A stretch of DNA of 43,411 nucleotides, from positions 1-43,411 of the forward strand of contig CAKUYQ010000023.1 in the NCBI GenBank assembly GCA_934717185.1. The letters are read 5' to 3'. The number at the start of each line of letters is the position of its first letter. The first letter of the stretch is position 1. The notes beneath the pieces are model-generated. The model saw nothing but the letters and a program-made list of their open reading frames with translations. It had not been told where the DNA came from and did not search any database. The stretch comes from an uncultured Bacteroidales bacterium. GTDB taxonomy: Bacteria; Bacteroidota; Bacteroidia; Bacteroidales; UBA932. The position numbers and the translations under genes are program-made. Positions 8,168-14,515 of this stretch are shown here, one piece after another.

Positions 8168-10357
8168 CTAACCTCTTGTTCTAAGCACATTCTTCACCTC
8201 TCTCAGCCTTTTTATTGCAGAGATTACAGAATCCAAATGCGAATTATTCCCAACAGATATGCTCAATTCAATTATCAGCTCATATTTACCTCCGTTATTT
8301 CTCTCATTAAGAGTGTAAGACCTTACCGATGCATTCTGTTTGGTACACAGATCCATAACAGCAGGGCCTATTGACGGGTCATTCTCTGCAATAACCTTAA
8401 GTCCGCATTGGAAGCGTGCAGTTGTACCTGTCCTCTGCCATTTGACGGGCTGAACCCTGTATGGGTAGTTCTTAATAAGTCTTGCAGCGTTAGGGCAGGA
8501 TATTCTGTGGATCTTTGTTCCACCCGATGCGCTCACAAATGCAAAGGCATCATCTCCAAAGATAGGGTTGCAGCACTTTGCCATCTGAACCGCCACCTTG
8601 TTGAGTTTGTCGCTGATGGTTATATAATCGCCATCCTGCTTTATACTGCCTGTTTCCTGCTCTTTGCCCTCTTTTGTTTTATTATCTTTGCTATTTCCCG
8701 CAATATCCTCTTTTTCTCCACTCTCTGCCGGCAGTAACAGATTCTTTATGGCAAGAAGATCTATCTTCTCATCACTTATAAGTTCACATAAATCTCCTAC
8801 GGTCTTAAGTTTAAACTGATGTAGGATCTTTGTGAAGACATCATCTGTAAGCTCTATCTTCCAGTTCTTCATCCTCCGCTCAAGAATCTCACGCCCATCC
8901 TTTATTCTCTTTCCCTGCTCCTCCTTGAGCTTTGCCTTTATCCTGTTCTTTGCCTTTGACGATACAACTATGTTAAGCCAGTCTGCAGACGGTTTCTGGT
9001 TCTTTGAGCTTATTATCTCTACAACATCTCCCGTTTTAAGTGTATCTCTTATGGAATAGACCTTTCCGTTAACACGTGCCCCGCTGCATTTTACCCCCAA
9101 GTTTGTATGTATACTGAATGCAAAATCCAATACGGTAGCACCTTGTGGCAACTGTTTTAAATCGCCGTCGGGAGTAAAGACAAATACATCTTTCAGGGCC
9201 GTATACTCGTCACTTGAATATGGTTGAAAGTCTGTGCTCTCCAACATTTTCTTTACATTGCTCAGCCAATCATCCAATCCTGCAACCCTCTTTACCCCTT
9301 TATAACTCCAGTGCGATGCCATTCCGTTTTCGGCCATATCATCCATCCGCTCTGTCCTTATCTGAACCTCCAACACTACTCCATCTTTGTTTTCAACTGT
9401 AATATGAAGGCTTTCATATCCGTTTGGTTTTGGTACGGAAAGCCAGTCTCTCAAACGCTCTACATGCGGCTTATACTCTTCGGTCACAAGCGAGTATACA
9501 GCCCAACAGGCAGCATGTTCAGATTGTTTGTCGGGAAGAATATCCTTTAAAATAAATCTTATTGCAAAAACATCATACACCCCCTCAAAGGGAATATTCT
9601 GCTTCTGCATCTTCTTAAAGATTGAATATGCTGTCTTTGTACGTACCTTAAACTTGTATTTTATTCCGGCTGCAGCCAACTTCTCCTTGAGCGGGTTAAC
9701 AAACTCCTCTACAAGCTTTTCTCTGTCTTTTTCGGTTGCCAAAAGTTTGTTGGTGATGGCGCGGTAATTTTCGGGATCGCTGTATTTGAAGTAGATGTCT
9801 TCTAACTCGCTCTTAAGGTTATACAGTCCCAACTGGTGCGCCAACGGAATATAGAGCAACATTGTCTCGGTATTTTTCCTTAGCACACTGCTCTTTGGGA
9901 AAATATCCAAGTTACGCATAATCTCCAATCTGTCGGCGAGCTTTATTAAGGCTACTCTTGGATCTTTTGAATATGAGATTATAAGCTTTCTATAGACCTC
10001 TGCCTGAAGACCGGTATCTTTTGGGCGGATGGTGGATATATTGTTAAGCCCCTCTACCATTACCATAATCTCTTTGGGATATTTTTTTGTAACATCCTGC
10101 AAAAGAGCCTGGTTTGCTCTTGTTGCCTCATGCAGAAAGACTGCCGCCACTGCTGCCGGCATCAGCCCGAGCTCATTGGCTACTATCGTAGCAACTCCCA
10201 CCGGATGCTCTATGAAAGGGTGCCCGTTTCCTCTGCTATAGTCTTTTAGCGCCTCTACTGCTACACTATACGCGCTTTCTACCAATTCTTTATCTGCAGA
10301 ATCGTATCTGTCTGTGATACACTTGATTGGGGTTAAATCTACTAATGTGTCGCTCAT
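8168..10357 (-). CDS. relA: Long RelA/SpoT (p)ppGpp synthetase with degenerate hydrolase domain
   Basis: A 729-residue RSH protein with the full domain order: HD-like domain (about 25-180), synthetase (about 230-360, with RTKTAYSIFKKM, YDVFAIRFIL, NGYESLH and EVQIRT), TGS (VFVFTPDGDLKQLP onward), a helical region, a CCNP zinc-finger-like segment, and ACT at the C-terminus. In active hydrolases the motif is HDxxED; here it reads HEATRA at about 76-81, so ppGpp hydrolysis is probably lost while synthesis residues are intact. That makes it RelA-like in function, inferred from motifs only. Bacteroidota often carry two long RSH proteins, so a bifunctional partner may exist elsewhere. It is transcribed toward uvrA. 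Confidence 0.92.
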   Translation of the reverse strand: MSDTLVDLTPIKCITDRYDSADKELVESAYSVAVEALKDYSRGNGHPFIEHPVGVATIVANELGLMPAAVAAVFLHEATRANQALLQDVTKKYPKEIMVMVEGLNNISTIRPKDTGLQAEVYRKLIISYSKDPRVALIKLADRLEIMRNLDIFPKSSVLRKNTETMLLYIPLAHQLGLYNLKSELEDIYFKYSDPENYRAITNKLLATEKDREKLVEEFVNPLKEKLAAAGIKYKFKVRTKTAYSIFKKMQKQNIPFEGVYDVFAIRFILKDILPDKQSEHAACWAVYSLVTEEYKPHVERLRDWLSVPKPNGYESLHITVENKDGVVLEVQIRTERMDDMAENGMASHWSYKGVKRVAGLDDWLSNVKKMLESTDFQPYSSDEYTALKDVFVFTPDGDLKQLPQGATVLDFAFSIHTNLGVKCSGARVNGKVYSIRDTLKTGDVVEIISSKNQKPSADWLNIVVSSKAKNRIKAKLKEEQGKRIKDGREILERRMKNWKIELTDDVFTKILHQFKLKTVGDLCELISDEKIDLLAIKNLLLPAESGEKEDIAGNSKDNKTKEGKEQETGSIKQDGDYITISDKLNKVAVQMAKCCNPIFGDDAFAFVSASGGTKIHRISCPNAARLIKNYPYRVQPVKWQRTGTTARFQCGLKVIAENDPSIGPAVMDLCTKQNASVRSYTLNERNNGGKYELIIELSISVGNNSHLDSVISAIKRLREVKNVLRTRG

Positions 10358-10539
10358 ATCCTTCTCTTATCTTTAGTTAACTACAAAGATCTTTCAAATG
10401 TATAACCTTCATTTGATCATAAAAGAAGTTACATATAAATGTGAATTTAAAGGATTTATCTTTACAGGTAGCTTCTCTCTGCAAATTTAGCCATTATTAT
10501 GCCCAACCTCCATTTTTTTTGATAAGATAATGATAAGAA

Positions 10540-10739
10540 ATGTCTGCATTATCCTGACTATCCATAAATCTGGTTACACTTTAGAGCTGTTAAGTAGGCG
10601 TTAAAAAATAAGTTGGTAAAGATTTAGCAGTATTTTTGAGAAAAGAAATATAGACCGAAAAGACAATTAAAGATTACCAACTTATTTTTTTAAGGTTACT
10701 AAACTAATATACTTTACAATTTCACTGACTGAGTTTACA
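10540..10739. repeat. Repeat interrupted by a MITE-like insertion
   Basis: The outer parts (about 10545-10593 and 10700-10739) together match the inverse of 3812-3900. The right part is identical over 40 bp and the left part is diverged but alignable (shared AGAGCTGTTAA at the junction). The 106 bp between them are absent from the 3.8-kb copy. Confidence 0.75.
10594..10699 (+). mobile_element. MITE-like element with terminal inverted repeats and TAA target duplication
   Basis: A 106-bp element without coding capacity. The left end reads GTAGGCGTTAAAAAATAAG and the reverse complement of the right end reads GTAACCTTAAAAAAATAAG, both continuing with TTGGTAA, so the terminal inverted repeats are about 25 bp. 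It is flanked by TAA on both sides (10591-10593 and 10700-10702). The related uninterrupted sequence at 3.8 kb has a single TTAA at this point, which supports insertion with a 3-bp duplication. Confidence 0.78.
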
Positions 10740-10852
10740 ATGAGTCAAATTTCCGCGATTGCCTTTACCAAAGCCTTCTATGTGCCCCATCCTTTTTATG
10801 TTAGTCGTAAAAAGACAAGCTATTTTGTACCTTTGCATTCAAAAATAAGCAA

Positions 10853-12007
10853 ATGGAAGAAAAGCCGATAATAATAAGTAGCCACGATATAAGTTGTGAT
10901 GCCGAATATGCAGTTTGGGTAGAAGACTTAAAGCAGTCATACCGCATTGCACAGACCAATGCTGTATTAAAAACCAACATTGAAAAGTTGAAATGGTATT
11001 GGAATATGGGAGGCGAGCTCGTAACACGCAAAGCCGAAAAGCGTTGGGGAAGCGGTGTCGTTGAACAAGTTAGCCTTGACTTACAGGCAGAATTCCCTAA
11101 CAGTAAGGGATTAAGTGCAGACAACCTATGGGCTATGAAACGGTGGTATTCTTTTTATGCAGAGAAATGTCAGGATGAAAAACTTGTACGCAGCGTACAA
11201 GAAATGTATAATTTTGATTTTCACCAAGATACAGCATCCACATTACCTTTCCCTGAATCGTTCGGATTGATACCTTGGGGACATCATTTGGATATTGTCA
11301 GACTTACGAACACATTACCGGAAGCCGTATTCTATATCAAAAAGACTATTCAAGACGGTTGGAAACGTGTCGTACTTCAGCGTTATTTAAAAGCAGGCTT
11401 GTATGATAAGCAAGGTGGTGCAATCAGCAACTTCAAGGAGCAATTACCTATGGCGCAAGCTGAACTTGCACAAGAAATAACAAAAGAGAATTACGACTTT
11501 GGTTTTGTAGAATTACCGCCGGACTATACGGAACTAAATCTTGAAATGGCTTTGGAACAGCATATTTCTCGTTTTCTGTTGGAACTCGGCAGTGGATTCG
11601 CATTCATTGGGCGACAGAAAGAAATCATCATAGATGGGGTAAGTCGAAGAATTGATATGTTATTCTATCATGTACGCTTACACTGCTATGTTGTCGTAGA
11701 ATTAAAAGCAGTAAGGTTTGAACCCGAATTTGCCGGAAAACTAAATTTCTATGTCAATGCAGTAAATGATATTTTGTGCGGAGAACATGATAATCCTACG
11801 ATAGGCATTCTTATTTGTAGCGACATGAAACAGACCGAAGTGCGATATAGTTTCAAAGGATTATCAACCCCCATTGGCGTAGCTACATACAATAATGTGC
11901 AGATTGCAAATATAGAACGTGAACTGCCGAGTGTAGAACAGCTACAGCAAAAAATCAAACAGTTGGAAACCCTGTTGAACATCCGGAAGCAGGAGGAAGG
12001 CAAATAA
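10853..12007 (+). CDS. DUF1016/YhcG-type PD-(D/E)XK nuclease, complete
   Basis: A 384-residue protein with the helical DUF1016 N-terminal domain (about 15-190; YWNMGGELVTRKAEKRWG and FPNSKGLSADNLWAMKRWY match the family) and a C-terminal PD-(D/E)XK nuclease domain (about 235-355). The likely nuclease core is RRIDMLFYH followed by YVVVELKAVRFEPEFAGKL. YhcG proteins are linked to restriction-modification loci and processing of DNA ends, but this one is an orphan with no hsd gene beside it. It lies just after a MITE-like element and is followed 25 bp later by the 155-bp hairpin repeat, suggesting acquisition by transfer. The domain call is firm; the function is inferred. Confidence 0.92.
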   Translation: MEEKPIIISSHDISCDAEYAVWVEDLKQSYRIAQTNAVLKTNIEKLKWYWNMGGELVTRKAEKRWGSGVVEQVSLDLQAEFPNSKGLSADNLWAMKRWYSFYAEKCQDEKLVRSVQEMYNFDFHQDTASTLPFPESFGLIPWGHHLDIVRLTNTLPEAVFYIKKTIQDGWKRVVLQRYLKAGLYDKQGGAISNFKEQLPMAQAELAQEITKENYDFGFVELPPDYTELNLEMALEQHISRFLLELGSGFAFIGRQKEIIIDGVSRRIDMLFYHVRLHCYVVVELKAVRFEPEFAGKLNFYVNAVNDILCGEHDNPTIGILICSDMKQTEVRYSFKGLSTPIGVATYNNVQIANIERELPSVEQLQQKIKQLETLLNIRKQEEGK

Positions 12008-12032
12008 GATTTATTCAGAAAAGGATTGAATA

Positions 12033-12187
12033 CTATGAAACCGAACATGAAAATCTTTGAAATTATTTCGTTCAAGTCTTGATATCAAAGATTTTCATCG
12101 TGAGAGAGAACGATAGTGAACGGCTATCAGACTCTCACAAATTTTTAATTATAATTTTTTAAATTAAAAATTTTGAAAGTATGAAAT
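12033..12187 (+). repeat. 155-bp three-hairpin repeat, copy 1
   Basis: The same length as, and about 97% identical to (5 mismatches), the copy at 36272-36426. It contains three inverted repeats: GAAAATCTTTGA/TCAAAGATTTTC, GTGAGAG/CTCTCAC enclosing GATAG/CTATC, and AAATTTTTAATT/AATTAAAAATTT. The mismatches fall in loops or at the edge. A 15-codon frame (MKPNMKIFEIISFKS) opens at its left end; whether it is translated is unknown. The last bases include the ATG of the truncated gene that follows. Confidence 0.85.
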
Positions 12188-12327
12188 CAAGAGTAAAAGA
12201 GGCAGTAAACAGAAAAATTGATGGCTATAACTGCGCACAGGCTGTTGCCTGCACATATTGTGATATTGCAGGAATGGATGAGGAGACCATGATGAATAGG
12301 ACCCTCTTAAGTAATGTCCACCAATGA
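12181..12327 (+). pseudogene. Truncated C_GCAxxG_C_C family redox protein
   Basis: The frame gives 48 residues beginning MKSRVKEAVNRKIDGYNCAQAV, the characteristic N-terminus of the C_GCAxxG_C_C family (PF09719-type putative redox proteins, usually about 130-160 residues). After about 39 residues family similarity stops and the frame ends at TGA 12325-12327, so the distal cysteine motifs are missing. The ATG lies inside the end of the 155-bp repeat. Its stop overlaps the next start as ATGA. Probably a non-functional remnant created by a deletion or insertion. Confidence 0.7.
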
Positions 12328-12593
12328 AAAGGATGCTACAACGTTTTAGACTATGGTTACAAAGTCTGTCTTTTCGCACAGGGGTGATCGTCTTATCCCT
12401 GTGTATCCCTTTTTACATACTATCATTTGTCCAAATGGCCATCCCTTCTGAATATCTGTCTGCCAAGACCAAAGGTATTCTGTGGATAATCCTTTTTGGA
12501 TTGGCCAAGACATTCCAGTACGGAGGGCTGACAATATTGGGAGTTGAGGGCTACAAAAGGGTTAAGCAATGGATAAAGCATAAGAAAGGATAA
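12324..12593 (+). CDS. Small two-helix membrane protein
   Basis: An 89-residue protein with two predicted transmembrane helices (about 20-42, FRTGVIVLSLCIPFYILSF, and about 50-72, GILWIILFGLAKTFQYGG) and basic ends. The layout, with a tight turn and a GVEGYKRVKQW tail, resembles the small transporter-suffix-type proteins, but I hold that weakly. It starts in an ATGA overlap with the truncated redox frame, so it may be translationally coupled or its native upstream region may be lost. Downstream it converges on the ADP-ribosylglycohydrolase remnant. Confidence 0.6.
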   Translation: MKRMLQRFRLWLQSLSFRTGVIVLSLCIPFYILSFVQMAIPSEYLSAKTKGILWIILFGLAKTFQYGGLTILGVEGYKRVKQWIKHKKG

Positions 12594-12597
12594 AATA

Positions 12598-12609
12598 TTT
12601 GTCGGGAAG
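12598..12609 (+). repeat. TTTGTCGGGAAG over-represented motif (intergenic copy)
   Basis: An exact copy of the 12-mer, followed by A-rich sequence, between two convergent genes. Because no gene starts here, this copy argues that the motif is not simply a promoter element. Confidence 0.7.
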
Positions 12610-12673
12610 AAAATTATAGCCAGAAGGCACTCTTAATAGCTTGAGCAAGTAAATGTTTCATATTTAATAAATC

Positions 12674-13781
12674 TTAGAAGATTGAACGTACATATTTCTT
12701 TGCCCAACGTATTTCGGCTTCAGTAGCCGGAGCACAAAAACAGATTTGCGCACCTGAAGCAATATCATTTGCCATTTCCTCTATGACATCAACCAATTCC
12801 AAATTGTCAATATAATGTTGTGGAATAGCATCACGACCAAGCATTGCACCTATGATATTACCGGTAACAGCACCTGTTGAATCACTATCCCCGGAATGAT
12901 TCACAGACGCTACTATTGCTTTTTCAAAGTCATTATGGTATTTGGTTGCACAGTAAAGTGCTATGGCAAGCGTTCCTTCTGCAGTCCACCCCTCACCAAG
13001 CTCAGCTATGGACTCATGATCCGGGAGTTCCTGTTTTGCCAAATCAAATGCTTTATCAATCAGCATTATAAGATATTTTCCATATTTATTGTTCAATAGA
13101 GATTTCATCGCCGATATACTTTCCCGTACCGTAGATTCCAAAACTACAGTTTCATTGCTTCTTCTCATAATTGAGCACAGCACATCCACTAATAAAATTG
13201 CCGGCATATAACCTAACGGATGGTGGTGTGTATACTCAATCATCTCTTTAGTAATCTCCCATCTTTTTTCACGAGGCAGACCTGTAAACCGGTATTCATA
13301 TAAGGCTTGAGGTGCTATACGTACTATACCACCACATCCCTTGCTTTTATTTGTTTTCAGTTTCCCCGACAAAGCACCCATACATGTAACCCCCGGAGCT
13401 CGCCTTGCAAACATGCGAGGATCATCCATCAACCAGAATTGCGAGTAATATTTTTTTTCTAGGTGTATCGAACTTCTGAGTTTGAGTGATATACCACGCA
13501 TACAATGCACCCGAATCATAATTATGTGGCGAACCGATACCTTTATCTGAAATATAAGTATCACCTAACATAAGTCCGTTTGCCACAAAAAGTGCCATCT
13601 GAGTATCATCGGAAATCTCAGCAACACCTTGACTGTCTAACTCATATCGGGTAATACCTTTTTTCCCATATCGAGCAACAATATCACTATAACTCATAAA
13701 TTCAACGGCATAACCAAGCGCATCACCAACGGCACCACCTACCATGGAACCAAGTATTTTATTCTTCTCTTCTTTTGTCAT
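12674..13781 (-). pseudogene. ADP-ribosylglycohydrolase family protein, frameshifted
   Basis: Two overlapping minus-strand frames together make a full-length ADP-ribosylglycohydrolase (about 368 residues from ATG at 13781). The N-terminal part has GAVGDALGYAVEF and the metal-binding ISDDTQMAL; the C-terminal part has HHHPLGYMPA and the signature NHSGDSDSTGAVTGN. The frames meet at a run of eight A (13451-13458 on the minus strand). Removing one A gives a continuous sequence TPRKKYYSQFWLMDD. So the gene is a recent pseudogene, is phase-variable by slippage, or contains a sequencing error. Enzymes of this family remove ADP-ribose from proteins or small molecules. Confidence 0.85.
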
Positions 13782-13891
13782 ATTGTTTTTTAGAATAAGA
13801 GTAAAAGAATTGGCAAAATCTATCATCGAACTCCACCATTTTCTCAAGTTATTTTATAAATTACACAAAAGCACTATCTTTGCGGGCGCAG

Positions 13892-14149
13892 GTGACAAAC
13901 AAGGGTAATACTTTGAAAAAGCACAGTACATATATTAAAAGGGCGTTTATTAGGTTCTGCCGTTGGAGCAGAAACCCTTATGCTGTGTTTCAAGGGATAT
14001 CACTTACCGTTACAATCGGTGTTTTGGCCAAAGGGATCGTTGACAAGTTGTTGCCTAAAACCAACACTTTGGAGATAATAGTTCCTAATGGTTCTCACCT
14101 TTCACTTCAGCTGAAGTCTATGGCTGAGGTTCTTTCACAAGAACTCTAA
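13892..14149 (+). CDS. Small protein with Bacteroidales YAVFQ-type motif
   Basis: A frame of 70-86 residues ending in EVLSQEL. A -7 box TATCTTTG (13875-13882) places transcription start near 13889, so translation probably begins at GTG 13892 or TTG 13913 (MKKHSTYIKR). The segment WSRNPYAVFQGISLTVTIGVLA resembles short N-terminal sequences and small orphan proteins found near TonB-dependent receptors in Bacteroidales; I recall that pattern but cannot verify it here. No receptor gene follows. It could be a leader fragment of a lost gene. Confidence 0.5.
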   Translation: MTNKGNTLKKHSTYIKRAFIRFCRWSRNPYAVFQGISLTVTIGVLAKGIVDKLLPKTNTLEIIVPNGSHLSLQLKSMAEVLSQEL

Positions 14150-14273
14150 TAAAAGAGAAAACCAACCCCATTATAACATTTAAGAAAAGTTACAGACGAC
14201 ATAACTAAAAGTTGAAAGTTTATTGTTTATAGTACCGAATGATGTTTTACATCAAATGATTAAAACATAAACT

Positions 14274-14410
14274 GCAAACTTGTTTGCAAGTTATGCTGAG
14301 GTGCAGCGTTTATATAGGCTACTAAAATAAACTGCAAACCGAATGCAGAATGGCAAATTTGTTTGCAAATTATGCTGAGGTGCAGCGTTTATAATATGTT
14401 ACTAAAATAA
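14274..14410 (+). promoter_or_regulatory. Tandem palindrome repeats upstream of bioBA
   Basis: Two direct repeats (14274-14330 and 14353-14410), 79 bp apart. Each contains a 6-4-6 palindrome: AACTTG-TTTG-CAAGTT at 14277-14292 and AATTTG-TTTG-CAAATT at 14356-14371. The one difference in the left arm is matched in the right arm, which indicates selection for symmetry. Each is followed by TATGCTGAGGTGCAGCG, itself a GCTG/CAGC hairpin. The position in front of the biotin genes suggests operators for a biotin repressor such as BirA, or RNA hairpins; this is inference. Confidence 0.6.
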
Positions 14411-14437
14411 CAATACAGAAGTTTATAGTAAAATACA

Positions 14438-14500
14438 GCCAAAGCTAATGCCAAAACTAATGCCAAAGCTAATGCCAAAGCTAATGCTAATGCCAAAGCC
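14438..14500. repeat. GCCAAAGCTAAT hexamer-type array
   Basis: About 63 bp of GCCAAAGCTAAT-like units directly before bioBA, ending 15 bp before its ATG. It is of the same family as the arrays at 4.9-5.1, 20.0-20.1 and 30.7 kb. It probably lies in the untranslated leader of bioBA. Confidence 0.75.
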
Positions 14501-14515
14501 ATAACATACAATATC

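Larger units (their letters stand above)
10358..10852. other. Intergenic region between divergent relA and DUF1016 genes
   Basis: Nearly 500 bp without a gene. The left 180 bp are A+T-rich and presumably hold the relA promoter. The rest is the interrupted repeat (10540-10739) with its 106-bp insert. A TACCTTTG -7 box at 10828-10835 precedes the DUF1016 gene by 17 bp; no clear TTTG -33 is visible. Confidence 0.6.

Noticed and set aside
14274..14500. Biotin riboswitch upstream of bioBA
   Set aside because: No biotin riboswitch class is known to me, and the conserved features are short palindromes more like operators.
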